Shown: piece by piece, positions 17,650 through 26,771 of the stretch | Layout of the letters: every line of letters starts with the position of its first letter | Numbering within the stretch: the stretch's first letter is position 1 | From: Kitasatospora sp. GP82 | GTDB lineage: Bacteria; Actinomycetota; Actinomycetes; Streptomycetales; Streptomycetaceae | DNA length: 64,000 nucleotides | NCBI RefSeq assembly: GCF_029892105.1 | Contig: NZ_JARZAJ010000003.1 | Span: 1 to 64,000, forward strand | Reading direction: 5' to 3' | Made by a program: the position numbers and the translations under genes | The notes under the pieces: model-generated | Seen by the model: only the letters and a program-made list of their open reading frames with translations | The model's database searches: none | What the model was told of the DNA's origin: nothing

Positions 17650-17696
17650 TCCCCCTCCTCGCCGTCTCCCGGTAGTCGCACTCGTCGCGCCGGCGG

Positions 17697-18677
17697 CTAC
17701 CGGGGCTTCGGTTCGCAGACCATGAAGACGAAGTCGTGCCCCAGCTCCGGCAGTACGGCGTCCTCGGCGGCGAAGCAGCGTTCGATCAGGGCCCGTTCCG
17801 CGTCGCTGCCGTCACGGAAGTTCTGGGCGATCCCGGAGAACGCCACGTGCAACACCGTGCCACCGTACGGACGTTCCTCCAGGACCCGGTAGCGGTTGCG
17901 CAGCGCGGGCAGCAGCCGGCCGGCGTCGACGGCCTCCGAGGGGTCGTCCAGGCGCATGGACAGCAGGCTCGGCCGCACCGCCCGGCGCTTGAGCCGCCCG
18001 TCGGCCAGTCGACGCCGCTCGGGCGGCAGCTCCGCGAGCAGGGTGTCCACGGCCCGCAGCTGGCCGCTGGTCCACTGGAACTTGGTGGGGCCGACGAACT
18101 CGTCCACCACGAGCAGCCCGCCGGGGTTGAGCAGACCGGCGATCTGGTCCATGGTCCGGTCGAGCCGGTCGAAGTGGTGCAGCGACTGGAGGCCCAGGAC
18201 GATGTCGTACGTCTCGCCGGCCCGCAGCAGTTCTCGGACGTCGGCGGCACGGAAGCTCAACACGTCGGCCAGGCCCAGCTGTTCGGCCTGACCGGTGGCG
18301 TAGGCGATCCGGTCCGGAGAGATGTCCACGCCCGTGATGTGCTCGAAGACGCCGAGCCTGGCCCAGATGACCTCGTTGCCGCCGGTGCCGCAGCCGAGCG
18401 AGAGGGCGCGCAGACCGGTGCGGCCGGCCAGCCACTTGTCGGCGACGTGCTGCGGGAAGCCGGTCTCGGGGTCGCCGCTGGCGAAGGTGTTCCAGCGGCG
18501 GACGACGGCGGGGATCGCCCACCACTCCTGGAGCGAGGGATCGACCGCGGACCAGTGGGTCACCACCCGCTCCGTCCCGCGGATCCGCACCTTCGACACC
18601 AACCGGTCGAGCTGCCCCCGACGCAGCTTCCGGGCGACCCGGTACCCGTCATGACGATTGACCAGATTACCGAACAC
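17697..18677 (-). CDS. Class I SAM-dependent methyltransferase
   Basis: 326 residues. ALSLGCGTGGNEVIWARLGV is the SAM-binding motif I, ITGVDISPDRIAYA motif II, and YDIVLGLQSLHHFDRLDRTM and GLLNPGGLLVVDEFVGP the later motifs. N-terminal LQEWWAIPAVVRRWNTFASG resembles methyltransferases found in polysaccharide and natural-product loci, so a sugar or lipid-linked glycan is a plausible but unproven substrate. The GTG start is preceded by GGGAGGGGAC; the longer upstream frame would run through a repeat region and is rejected. Last gene of the minus-strand run, separated from the GT2 gene by a long inverted repeat. Confidence 0.8.
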   Translation of the reverse strand: MFGNLVNRHDGYRVARKLRRGQLDRLVSKVRIRGTERVVTHWSAVDPSLQEWWAIPAVVRRWNTFASGDPETGFPQHVADKWLAGRTGLRALSLGCGTGGNEVIWARLGVFEHITGVDISPDRIAYATGQAEQLGLADVLSFRAADVRELLRAGETYDIVLGLQSLHHFDRLDRTMDQIAGLLNPGGLLVVDEFVGPTKFQWTSGQLRAVDTLLAELPPERRRLADGRLKRRAVRPSLLSMRLDDPSEAVDAGRLLPALRNRYRVLEERPYGGTVLHVAFSGIAQNFRDGSDAERALIERCFAAEDAVLPELGHDFVFMVCEPKPR

Positions 18678-18704
18678 AACTGTCCCCTCCCGAAGTTCAC
18701 TGTC

Positions 18705-18765
18705 TCGCAGACCGCACCATGCACCACCACTGCGTGGCGCACCCTTCGCAGACCGCACCATGCAC
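18705..18765. repeat. Exact 20-bp direct repeat, 41-bp period
   Basis: TCGCAGACCGCACCATGCAC occurs at 18705-18724 and again at 18746-18765. It lies just upstream of the methyltransferase ribosome site and next to the long inverted repeat. It could mark a duplication or be a pair of protein-binding sites. Confidence 0.75.
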
Positions 18766-18770
18766 TGCCC

Positions 18771-18842
18771 AGGGGCGCGGGGAACTGCGCGATCAACCCT
18801 GCACCTCCGTAGTTGGCCGGCCGCGCAGTTCCCCCCGCCCCT
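18771..18842. repeat. Long inverted repeat, copy 1
   Basis: The left arm starts AGGGGCGCGGGGAACTGCGC (21 bases, 18771-18791). The right arm at 18822-18842 ends CCCCCCGCCCCT and matches its complement at 20 of 21 positions. A second copy with the same core lies at 58327-58394. Elements of this kind (GGGGCGCGGGGAACTGCGCG arms) are scattered through Streptomyces genomes between genes. Here it follows the GT2 stop on the minus strand, where it may terminate transcription. Confidence 0.8.
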
Positions 18843-18864
18843 GAAGACCCTCTGGGGCTGACGC

Positions 18865-19911
18865 CTAGATGCCGCGTAGGCGCCAGGACTTCCACCAGAG
18901 CCACTCCCGGCCCTTGGCCAGCACCGCGGTGAGGACCAGCGGTTGCAGGTAGGGCATGGCACGGGGGCCGATCCGGCGGCGCAGCCGGAGTCCGTGGTAC
19001 TCGGGCAGGGTGCGGTAGGCGGGCCAGCACCGGGCGGCGAAGGCGAGGAGTTCGGCCTCGGGCACCTCGCGGGTGCGGCCCCGGTCGTAGGCGCGGACGG
19101 CCCGGCGCAGGGCGAAGCGGGCGAGCTTGCGATTGACGGTGTCGGCCAGCCCGGACGCCTGCGGGATCCGGTCGCCGCACTTGGCGATCACGGAGTCGTA
19201 GGCGGCCTTGCACTGGCGCAGGTCGTCCATCTGACCGCCGAACTCGGTGGCGGACATGTTCTCGCCGTGCCGGCGGTAGTACGCCTGGTCGACGCCCCGG
19301 ACGTAGCCGACGTCGGCGTGGGAGGCGAGCCGCATCCACATCTCGATGTCCCCGGCGTGCGGCAGCTCTGGGTCGTAGCCGCCGACCTGGCGCTGGAGCG
19401 AGGTGCGGACGACCACCTCGGGCGAGGTGATGCAGCCGTGCGCCTCCTTGAAGCGGCGCTCCAGCCACCAGCGGCCCGGGAAGACGGTGGTGCCGCGCAG
19501 CTTCGTGCGGGCGGGCGGCAGGGGCTTGCCGTGCTGGAAGTGGATGGGGTGGCCGTAGACGAAGCCGACCTCGGGGCGGGCGTCCAGCAGGGCGGCGGCC
19601 CGGGTGAGGGCCCCGGGGGTGAGCCGGTCGTCGGCGGAGAGCAGGACGGTGTAGTCGCCGTCCGCCCACTCCAGCAGGCCCTCGTTGTAGGTGGCTATGT
19701 GGCCCTTGTTGACCTCGTGGACCCGGACTTCGATCCGGGGGTCGTTCGCGGCCAGCTTCCGGGCGACCTCCGCGGAGTCGTCCGGCGAGGCGTCGTCGAT
19801 GATCAGTACCCGGACGTCCACGCCGGGTTGTCCGTCCAGCACGCTGCTCACGCAGTCGGCGAGATAGTGCCCGTACTTGTAGCACGGGATGACCACGCTC
19901 ACGGTGCTCAC
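18865..19911 (-). CDS. GT2-family glycosyltransferase
   Basis: 348 residues. GT-A fold: VSVVIPCYKYGHYLADCVSS, VLIIDDASPDDSAEVA, KGHIATYNEGLLEWADGDY, VLLSADDRLTPGA (DXD equivalent), GCITSPEVVVRTS and LPHAGDIEMWMRLASHADVG (ED/DxxxW acceptor region). A helical C-terminal extension of about 120 residues ends in basic residues and may touch the membrane. It should add a sugar to the lipid-linked repeat unit. It follows the giant DUF4082 gene by 70 bases on the same strand. Confidence 0.87.
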   Translation of the reverse strand: MSTVSVVIPCYKYGHYLADCVSSVLDGQPGVDVRVLIIDDASPDDSAEVARKLAANDPRIEVRVHEVNKGHIATYNEGLLEWADGDYTVLLSADDRLTPGALTRAAALLDARPEVGFVYGHPIHFQHGKPLPPARTKLRGTTVFPGRWWLERRFKEAHGCITSPEVVVRTSLQRQVGGYDPELPHAGDIEMWMRLASHADVGYVRGVDQAYYRRHGENMSATEFGGQMDDLRQCKAAYDSVIAKCGDRIPQASGLADTVNRKLARFALRRAVRAYDRGRTREVPEAELLAFAARCWPAYRTLPEYHGLRLRRRIGPRAMPYLQPLVLTAVLAKGREWLWWKSWRLRGI

Positions 19912-19981
19912 TGCGTTGTCGTCCTTTCTCTGACGGGTCCGGCCCCGCCGCGGGGGCGGGGCCGGAGCGGGTGTGCGGGTG

Positions 19982-22900
19982 TCACCGTGTGCGACGGGCC
20001 GCCGGGGAGCCGGAGCCGTTCGGCGCGGTCAGCGGCGAGGCCGTCGGCTCCCGGCCGGGAACCGCCGTCCTCGGTCCGTTTGCCTTGCCCGGCAGGCCGT
20101 TGATCAGGCCGCCGAGGATGTCGGTCAACGGCTTGACCGGAAGGGCGAGTTGCAGGGACAGCGGCTGGGCGGCGGCGGCCGGCCGGACGTTGGTGAAGAC
20201 CGGGTCTACCCAGTAGTTGGTGGAGTTGAAGGTGTTGGTCGGGAAGCCGCTCGAACCGTACTTGTAGATGCCGTTGGCGCTGGCGGGGGTGTCGGCCGTG
20301 GCCCGCAGCGGGTACGCCGAGTAGCCCGCGGCGAGGTAGCCGCTGCTCGCCGAGTAGTGACCCTTGGGCGCGTAGTACGACACCAGGTACGTGGTGTCGG
20401 CGGTGATCGCCACCGGGGTGGCGAAGTTCAGCTGCTGCCAGCCGGAGGCGCTCTCGTTGCTGAAGGTGCCGGTGGCGAGCTGGGTGCCGGAGGAGCTCCA
20501 CAGGGTGCCGGTGTGGGTGCCGGTGTTCAGCGCGGACTTGTAGAAGCGCACGCCGGTGATCCAGCCGTCCAGCGTGGAGCTGAACCGGGTGCCCACCTCG
20601 ACGGCACTGCCGTCGCCGGAGTCGAGGCTGGCCGGTGCCGCGGTGGAGTTCCACAGCGAGCAGGGGCAGTTGACCGCGGGCGGGGTGGGGCTGGTGGTGA
20701 ACGTCCAGGTCCGGGGGGCGCTCATCGGGTTGCCCCACGGGTCGGCGGCCTGGACGGTGGCGGTGTAGGCGGTGTTCAGCGCCAGTTGCCCGTTGGGGCG
20801 CAGCGTGGCGGTGGCGGTCGCGGAGTCGTAGCCGACGGTGGCGGTGACCGGCGTGCCGCCGGGCCCGGTGAGGGTGAACTTCAGGGTGGCGGTGTCGATG
20901 CTGTGGCTGAAGGTCGCGGTCGGTGTCGTGGTGATGGCCACCCCGGTCGCCCTGTCGGCCGGTGTGCCGGCGGTGACGGTCGGCGGGGTGACGGTGTCCA
21001 CGGAGGTGTCGAGAACGGCGTCCACCCAGTAGTTGGAGCTGTGGTAGCTGGAGTTCGGGAAGCCGCCGCCGGTGTTGTAGGTGTAGAGGGCGTTGTCTCC
21101 GTCGGCTCCGGACATCAGCGCCTTGATCGGGTCGATTCCGGCGCCCTGGCTGGTGAAGTAGCCGTCGTCGTAGGAGTAGTGGCCGCCCGGTGCGTAGTAG
21201 GAGGCGATGTAGGTGGTGTTGGCCTTGACCGGGACGGGCGAGGAGAAGACCAGCTGCTGCCAGCCGGAGGCGCTCTCGCTGGTGAAGGTTCCGGTGGCCA
21301 GTCGGGTTCCGTCGGCGCTCCACAGGCTCCCGGTGTGGGTGCCGGTGTTCAGCGCGGACTTGTAGAAGCGCACGCCGGTGACCGAACCGGCGACCGTGGT
21401 ACGGAACTTGACGCCGAGCTCGATCGGCCCGGCGTCACCGGAGTCGAGGTGGGTCGGGACGGCCGAGCTGGGCCAGATGGTGCAGGGGCACTGCTGCGGG
21501 CCGACGGTGAGGCTGACGGTGGCGACGGTTCCGGTGTTGACGGAGTCGTTGACGCCGCGCACCTGGATCTGGGCGGGGCCCTGGGTCAGCGGCGTCCAGG
21601 TGTAGCTCCAGTCGGTGCTGCCGGTGGCGCCCTTCCAGGTGGCACCGCCGTCGACGGAGACCTCGACCCGGGCCACCACGCCGCCGCCGAGGTCGGCGGC
21701 CGTACCGCTGACGGTGACGGGCTTCTGCACGGGCACGGTGACACCGGCGGCCGGCGAGGCCACCGTGACGGTGGGACCGGTGAGTTCGGTGGAGGCGGTC
21801 GCGCGGACCAGTCCGGCCTGCAGGGTGGTCGGCTGGACGCCCATGTCGGCGAGCAGGTTGACGGTCGCCTGCTGCATCCGGGGGTCCTCGGTGGTGGTGT
21901 TGCCCACGTGCAGGGTGTCGAGGCCCCAGGACCACTGGACCGTTCCCGAGCCGAAGACCAGGGCCTTGGAGACCGGGTCCCGGTAGATGGTCGGGCTGTG
22001 GGTGGCGACGCCGTTGCCGTAGGTGTTGCCGTTGTCCAGCAGATAGGTGCCGTCGGTGATGGACACCGTGGTCGAGGAGAGGTCGATCGCGCCCGGCGGT
22101 CGCGAGCCGTTGTCCTCGTCCACGTCCCACTCGTAGCCGAGGGTGCCGGTCGGGAAGGTGGCGACCTGACCGGGTGGGAGGGTGGCGATGGAGGTGTTGC
22201 GCCACAGCCGCAGCCTGCCGTAGGCGGCGGGTACGGTCATCGCGTCGTTGCGGTAGCCGTTGACCCGGAACAGCTGGCCGGTCACGGCGTTCTGCGGCTT
22301 GCCGCCGCCGCGTCCGGCGCCGACCGGGTCCATCCAGGTGCCGGTCCACTGGCCGCTGGGGTCGGGTACGCCGTCCACTCCGGGGATCTGGAGCTTGGTC
22401 TCCTTGTAGCTGACCATGGTGCGGTAGGCGCTGCCCGATCCGTCGATGGAGTTCTCGAAGCGGGTGCGCCAGAACATCTCGTTGGCGGAGAAGAAGGCCA
22501 GGTCGACGCCGGCGGTCCGAGCGGCGGTCACGTTGTCGCGCTGCGCCTGGTTCCAGTACTCGTCATGGCCGTTGGACATGAAGATCTTGTGGTTCTGCAG
22601 CAGCATGCCCTTGGTGGTGACGTCGATCCCGGAGAGGTAGCTGACGTCGTACCCGTTGCGTTCCAGCCAGGCGATCATCGCGTACTCGGAGCCGTAGACG
22701 CCGTTGTCGGCACCGATGTCCAGCGGACGGTTGTAGCTCACCTTGTACGCACGGCCGTCCGGCGCGGACCCGGAGCCGAGGTAGAGGTTCTGCCCGCCCC
22801 AGGTGTTGTACGCCTGCCAGCTCTCGTCACTGGTCTGCACCACGATGTCGCTGTGGCTGCTCTCGTCGCGGACGACGATCGGGTAGGGCATCAGCCCGGT

Positions 22901-23452
22901 GCCGTCCGACTGCGAGAGATTGGCGATGTAGAGGCCGGAGACGGCGTCGCCGGGCACCGCCCAGGTGGCGGTGACGCTCCAGTTGCCGCAGTCGACGAGC
23001 CCGGTGGAGCTGTCGGAGAGGCAGTTGGGCTGGGCCTTCGCCGGGAAGGTCGCGGTGGGCGAACTCGGCATCCTGCGCGCCCGGTTGCCCTGGTACCAGC
23101 CGAGGCGGTAGATGTCGATCGTGTACGGGCCGGGCGACTGCACCTTGAACTGGACGGTGTCCCCGGGCTTGACGCTCTCGTGGGTGGTGAAGCCCTGGAT
23201 GCTGCCCCAGGCGTTCGGGGAGTACCAGTCCTCCAGTGGATCACCCGGCTTGCTGTTCTCGCAGGCGACCTTGTTGACGACGGGCGGGGCGCACGGGTCG
23301 CCCGCCGCATGGGCCGCCGGTGCCGCCAGGCAGGCGGCCGCCAGCAGCAGTACGGCGGCGAGCATGGCTCGCAGGAGCCCGCCGCTGCCGTGGGCACGGT
23401 GTCGTATGGGTGGACTGCTCGGGGATGTGTTCATGCCGCTGCCGATCTTCAT
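19982..23452 (-). CDS. Giant secreted protein: N,N-dimethylformamidase-beta-like domain, two DUF4082 domains and an Ig-like domain
   Basis: 1156 residues. A signal peptide ends APAAHA near residue 49. Residues about 60-560 resemble the large-subunit C-terminal domain of N,N-dimethylformamidase (LGWYQGNRARRM, SDESWQAYNTWGGQNLY, MSNGHDEYWNQAQRDNV, AFFSANEMFWRTRFE). After an Ig-like linker come DUF4082 (about 654-815; TGVRFYKSALNTGTHTGSLW), a Big_5-like domain (about 820-915; TPTATFSHSIDTATLKF) and a second DUF4082 (about 926-1082). A Pro/Ser-rich tail follows. The start has AGGGGAG about nine bases upstream. The size and domain mix suggest a wall- or glycan-associated enzyme or adhesin; amidase activity is not shown. 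Third gene in the run starting with the Gfo-type gene, and it shares DUF4082 with the lipoprotein at 6844. Confidence 0.8.
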   Translation of the reverse strand: MKIGSGMNTSPSSPPIRHRAHGSGGLLRAMLAAVLLLAAACLAAPAAHAAGDPCAPPVVNKVACENSKPGDPLEDWYSPNAWGSIQGFTTHESVKPGDTVQFKVQSPGPYTIDIYRLGWYQGNRARRMPSSPTATFPAKAQPNCLSDSSTGLVDCGNWSVTATWAVPGDAVSGLYIANLSQSDGTGLMPYPIVVRDESSHSDIVVQTSDESWQAYNTWGGQNLYLGSGSAPDGRAYKVSYNRPLDIGADNGVYGSEYAMIAWLERNGYDVSYLSGIDVTTKGMLLQNHKIFMSNGHDEYWNQAQRDNVTAARTAGVDLAFFSANEMFWRTRFENSIDGSGSAYRTMVSYKETKLQIPGVDGVPDPSGQWTGTWMDPVGAGRGGGKPQNAVTGQLFRVNGYRNDAMTVPAAYGRLRLWRNTSIATLPPGQVATFPTGTLGYEWDVDEDNGSRPPGAIDLSSTTVSITDGTYLLDNGNTYGNGVATHSPTIYRDPVSKALVFGSGTVQWSWGLDTLHVGNTTTEDPRMQQATVNLLADMGVQPTTLQAGLVRATASTELTGPTVTVASPAAGVTVPVQKPVTVSGTAADLGGGVVARVEVSVDGGATWKGATGSTDWSYTWTPLTQGPAQIQVRGVNDSVNTGTVATVSLTVGPQQCPCTIWPSSAVPTHLDSGDAGPIELGVKFRTTVAGSVTGVRFYKSALNTGTHTGSLWSADGTRLATGTFTSESASGWQQLVFSSPVPVKANTTYIASYYAPGGHYSYDDGYFTSQGAGIDPIKALMSGADGDNALYTYNTGGGFPNSSYHSSNYWVDAVLDTSVDTVTPPTVTAGTPADRATGVAITTTPTATFSHSIDTATLKFTLTGPGGTPVTATVGYDSATATATLRPNGQLALNTAYTATVQAADPWGNPMSAPRTWTFTTSPTPPAVNCPCSLWNSTAAPASLDSGDGSAVEVGTRFSSTLDGWITGVRFYKSALNTGTHTGTLWSSSGTQLATGTFSNESASGWQQLNFATPVAITADTTYLVSYYAPKGHYSASSGYLAAGYSAYPLRATADTPASANGIYKYGSSGFPTNTFNSTNYWVDPVFTNVRPAAAAQPLSLQLALPVKPLTDILGGLINGLPGKANGPRTAVPGREPTASPLTAPNGSGSPAARRTR

Positions 23453-23474
23453 TGCCGTTACTCCCCTGCTGTGC

Positions 23475-24182
23475 TTACGAACTGCCGGGCGCCGGGGCGG
23501 GCTCCATCGGCCGCCCCGGCGCCCCCGCCGCCGCACGGAGGAATCTGGCCGGATTCCCGGCCCAGACCTCCAGCGGTGGAACGTCGTGCAGAACCACCGA
23601 CCCCATGCCGACCAGCGACCACCGGCCGACAGTGGTGTACTCGCGGACCATCGCGCCCGCGCCGAGGTAGCAGCCGCGCTCCAGCCGTACGCCGCCACCG
23701 AGCCTCACCCCGGTGGCCAGCGTGGCCAGTTCGGCCACCTCGGTGTCATGGGTGAGCACGACCTGCGGCATCACCGCGACATGGCTGCCGACGGCGGCCC
23801 GGGCGGTGATCACGACATTGGCCAGCAGTACGCTGCCTGGGCCGATCTCGGCGGTGGTGGCGATCTGCGCACTCGGGTGCACCAGGGTGGCGTACCGGTC
23901 CTCGGGCAGCTTCAGGCGCTCCAGCAGATCCGAACGGCTGCTGTAAACCCGGGGGTTGACGGTGCACAGCACGACCTGCGCGCCGGTGAGGTCGTGCACC
24001 GCCTCGGCCGGGCCGAGCACCGGCACACCGTCCACCTCGCGGCCGTGCAGCGCCGGGTTGTCGTCCAGGAAGCCGCGCAGCCGCCAGCTGTCATCGGCCG
24101 CGCGGGCCACCTCGGCAGCCTCCCGGCCGAAACCCCCCGCACCGACGATCACCAGATCACGGCGTGCCCGGCCCGTCACCAT
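23475..24182 (-). CDS. PglD/NeuD-like sugar O/N-acetyltransferase
   Basis: 235 residues. An N-terminal Rossmann-like segment (LVIVGAGGFGREAAEVARA, GFLDDNPALHG, VLCTVNPRVYSSR) is followed by left-handed beta-helix hexapeptide repeats (LVHPSAQIATTAEIGPGSVL, VGSHVAVMPQVVLTHDTEV, LGAGAMVREYTTVG) and the catalytic-type histidine in THDTEV. Family members acetylate UDP-amino-sugars, which suggests an acetamido sugar in the polymer. The ATG overlaps the end of the oxidoreductase gene by seven bases (ATGGTGA). Confidence 0.85.
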   Translation of the reverse strand: MVTGRARRDLVIVGAGGFGREAAEVARAADDSWRLRGFLDDNPALHGREVDGVPVLGPAEAVHDLTGAQVVLCTVNPRVYSSRSDLLERLKLPEDRYATLVHPSAQIATTAEIGPGSVLLANVVITARAAVGSHVAVMPQVVLTHDTEVAELATLATGVRLGGGVRLERGCYLGAGAMVREYTTVGRWSLVGMGSVVLHDVPPLEVWAGNPARFLRAAAGAPGRPMEPAPAPGSS

Positions 24183-25270
24183 GCCACGCCCACCCGCTGC
24201 ACCGAGGGGAGCGGCACCAGGGCCCCCTGCCGCTCCAGGCTCTGCGCCGCCGCCTCCAGAATCTCCAGCACCCGCAGACCGGAGCGGCCGTCGGTGAGCG
24301 GTGCCCGTCCCTGACGGATCGCGGCGGCGAACTCCTCCACCATCGCGCGCAGCGCCTCCTTCTCGCCCAGCGCCGGTGCGACCATGTCGCCGGAACGGTA
24401 GTTGACCATCAGCTCCCGACGCTCACCGGCGTCGAGCTGGTCCGGGCTGGAGAGGTCCACTCCCCGGTCGAAGAGGGCGATCCGCTGCTGCGGATTGAGG
24501 TCGTCCCACACCACGGTGCGCTTGGAGCCGCCGACCATGGTGGTGCGCACCTTGGTCGGGGAGAGCCAGTTGACGTGCACGTGCGCGATCGCGCCCGAGG
24601 CGAGTCGCAGCGTCAGATACGCCACGCAGGCGTGGCCGACCCCGAGCGGGTCGGCGGCCTGCGCCGCCACCGCGATCGGCCGGTCCTCCTCGGGCAGCAC
24701 GACGTCCAGGATGGACAGGTCGTGCGGGGCGAGGTCCCACAGCACGTCCACGTCCTTCTGCACCAGGCCGAGGTTGATCCGCACCGAGTCGACGTACTGG
24801 ATGTCGCCGATCTCCCCGGAGCCGACCAGCTCGCGGATCCGGCCGACGGCCGGGGTGTAGCAGTAGGTGTGGTCGCACATCAGCACCAGATTGCGCCGCT
24901 CGGCCTCGGCCACCAGCAGCCTGCCCTCCTCGCCGGTGGCCGCGAGCGGCTTCTCCACCAGGACGTGCTTGCCCGCGCGCAGGGCGGCCAGCGCGACCTC
25001 GAGGTGGGTAGCGGCCGGGGTCGCGACGGCGATCGCCGCGACCCCGGGATCGGCGAGCACTGCGGCGTAGTCGTCGGTGGCGGAGACGGTCGAGTACTCA
25101 CCGAGCACCCGCTGGGCCCTGGCCAGGTCCAGATCGCACACCCAGCGCAGCCGGAACTCCTCGGCGGCCTGGAAGTTGCGGACCAGGTTCGGCCCCCAGT
25201 AGCCGGCCCCGACCACGGCCAGGCCCAGCGGACGGGCTTCGGTCCGGGCGGTCGGCGCAGTGGCTGTCAC
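24176..25270 (-). CDS. Gfo/Idh/MocA-family sugar-nucleotide oxidoreductase
   Basis: 364 residues. GLAVVGAGYWGPNLVRNFQ is the NAD(P)-binding loop, ATPAATHLEVALAALRAGKH and VLVEKPLA give the family EKP lysine, and LWDLAPHDLSILDVVLP carries the HD pair placed for catalysis. The closest recognisable type is the UDP-GlcNAc(A) 3-dehydrogenase (WlbA-like) group that precedes amino-sugar formation; this fits the acetyltransferase next door but is inferred. No aminotransferase gene is seen in the window. GTG start with AAAGGAA upstream. Confidence 0.83.
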   Translation of the reverse strand: MTATAPTARTEARPLGLAVVGAGYWGPNLVRNFQAAEEFRLRWVCDLDLARAQRVLGEYSTVSATDDYAAVLADPGVAAIAVATPAATHLEVALAALRAGKHVLVEKPLAATGEEGRLLVAEAERRNLVLMCDHTYCYTPAVGRIRELVGSGEIGDIQYVDSVRINLGLVQKDVDVLWDLAPHDLSILDVVLPEEDRPIAVAAQAADPLGVGHACVAYLTLRLASGAIAHVHVNWLSPTKVRTTMVGGSKRTVVWDDLNPQQRIALFDRGVDLSSPDQLDAGERRELMVNYRSGDMVAPALGEKEALRAMVEEFAAAIRQGRAPLTDGRSGLRVLEILEAAAQSLERQGALVPLPSVQRVGVAW

Positions 25271-25331
25271 GTGACGGTTCCTTTCGGAAGAATTTGACGA
25301 GCAGTCATCTGAGTGACACTCAAGAGATGTA

Positions 25332-26771
25332 TCAGTACGCGCCCTTGCCGCGCGCGACGGCGCCGGTGGTGCGCAGCAGGATCTGCGCGTCCAGGGCGTG
25401 GGACCAGTTGTCGACGTAACTGAGGTCGAGCCGGACGGCTTCCTTCCAGGGCAGGTCGGAGCGGCCGCTGACCTGCCAGAGTCCGGTCAGGCCCGGCTTG
25501 ACCAGCAGCCGGCGGCGGGTGGCTTCGTCGTAGTCGAGGGTCTCCTCGGGCAGCGGCGGCCTGGGGCCGACCAGCGACATGTGCCCGGCCAGGACGTTGA
25601 TCAGCTGGGGCAGTTCGTCCAGCGAGTAGCGGCGCAGGAAACGGCCGACGCCGGTGGTCCTCGGGTCCCTGGTCATCTTGAACAGCGGGCCGTCGTTGTT
25701 GAGGTTGAGTTCGGCCAGTTCGTCCCTGAGCTCCTCGGCGTTCTGCAGCATGGTGCGGAACTTGAACATGGTGAACGGCTCGCCGTCGAGCCCCACCCGG
25801 CGCTGCTGGAACAGCGCGGGCCCGGGGCTGGTGACGCGGACGGCAGCGGCGACCAGCAGCAGCAGCGGGGTGAGCAGCAGGAGTCCGACGGCGGCGGCCA
25901 GCCGGTCGAGTATCTCCTTGGGCAGCCGGGCCGCCGCCGACCTGGACGGCGAGCGCAACCGGAGCAGCGGCAGACTGCCGACCGCCTCGACACTCAGCCT
26001 GGTGGCGACGACGTCCGAGAGCATCGGGCTGATCAGCAGCTGGACGCCCTCGCCGTGCAGGTCCCAGCCCAGGCGGCGCAGCGCCGTCTCGTCCAGGACC
26101 GGATCGGGCAGGACGATGACCGCGTCGCAGCCGGTACGGCGGACGACGGACAGCACGTTGTCCTTGCCGCCGAGGACGGGCAGCCGCTGGTCGGGCAGCC
26201 GGTCCAGCGACGGGGCCGCGGTGAGGCAGGTGCCGATCAGCCGCAGGCCGTGCGGGGACTGTCTGGCGAGCGAGGCGGCCAGCCCGGACACCGCCCCCGG
26301 ATGGCCGACCACCAGGACGCGGCGCAGATTGCGCCCGGCCGCCCAGCCGGCCGTCAGCCGCCACTGCAGGACGCGGCGCAGCAGTGCGGTCAGGGCCACC
26401 GCGCCGGTCAGGGCGAGCATCGCGTCGTGCACCAACCTGTCCTGCCCCAGGACGAGTTCGGAACCGAGGAGGGTGACGGCGCCGAGGGCCAGCGCGGCCC
26501 TGGTTATTCGCCGGTACTCGTCACCGCCGCCCAGGTGGCGCTGCCCGTAGGCGCGTTGGGCCAGCAGGGCGAGCGGCCACAGCAGCGGCAGCAGGGCGAC
26601 GATCTCCTGCCGCCCGCCGCAGAGGTGGACGGTGAAGGCGGTGGCGGCTGCTGCCGCCACGTCCATCATGACGACCTTCAGTAAGTGCTCGTGCTGCCAC
26701 CTCCGTCGCAGCTCATGCGGTGTGATGACATTACTTATTCGCTCCGATCGAGCGGCCGACTCCACGGCCAT
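25332..26771 (-). CDS. Polyprenyl-phosphate sugar-1-phosphate transferase (priming enzyme)
   Basis: 479 residues. About four N-terminal membrane helices, a CoA-binding-like Rossmann domain (RNLRRVLVVGHPGAVSGLAA), then a further helix (AAAVGLLLLTPLLLLVAAA) and the catalytic domain: GPALFQQRRVGLDGEPFTMF with KFRTM, LFKMTRDPRTTGVGRFLRR, SLDELPQLINVLAGHMSLVG with PRPPLP, and KPGLTGLWQVSGRSDLPWKE. This is the WcaJ/WbaP type that loads the first sugar phosphate on undecaprenyl phosphate. The ATG start has AGGGGGA upstream; a much longer upstream frame is rejected. First gene of the minus-strand run and the expected entry point of the whole locus. Confidence 0.92.
   Translation of the reverse strand: MAVESAARSERISNVITPHELRRRWQHEHLLKVVMMDVAAAAATAFTVHLCGGRQEIVALLPLLWPLALLAQRAYGQRHLGGGDEYRRITRAALALGAVTLLGSELVLGQDRLVHDAMLALTGAVALTALLRRVLQWRLTAGWAAGRNLRRVLVVGHPGAVSGLAASLARQSPHGLRLIGTCLTAAPSLDRLPDQRLPVLGGKDNVLSVVRRTGCDAVIVLPDPVLDETALRRLGWDLHGEGVQLLISPMLSDVVATRLSVEAVGSLPLLRLRSPSRSAAARLPKEILDRLAAAVGLLLLTPLLLLVAAAVRVTSPGPALFQQRRVGLDGEPFTMFKFRTMLQNAEELRDELAELNLNNDGPLFKMTRDPRTTGVGRFLRRYSLDELPQLINVLAGHMSLVGPRPPLPEETLDYDEATRRRLLVKPGLTGLWQVSGRSDLPWKEAVRLDLSYVDNWSHALDAQILLRTTGAVARGKGAY

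Larger units (their letters stand above)
17327..17696. other. 370-base intergenic region with two hairpins
   Basis: No credible gene. Bases 17327-17470 are the likely promoter and leader of the minus-strand redox pair. Two hairpins (17508-17528 and 17625-17649) are listed separately. A 75-codon minus-strand frame at 17454-17681 has no ribosome site, spans both hairpins and is not supported. Confidence 0.5.

Noticed and set aside
17454-17681. 75-codon minus-strand gene
   Set aside because: It overlaps two hairpins, has no ribosome site and shows no protein-like pattern.
19973-23755. A 1260-codon plus-strand open frame opposite the giant DUF4082 gene
   Set aside because: It is Gly/Val/Arg-rich antisense of a high-GC gene with no ribosome site, and the minus-strand frame has clear domains and a signal peptide.
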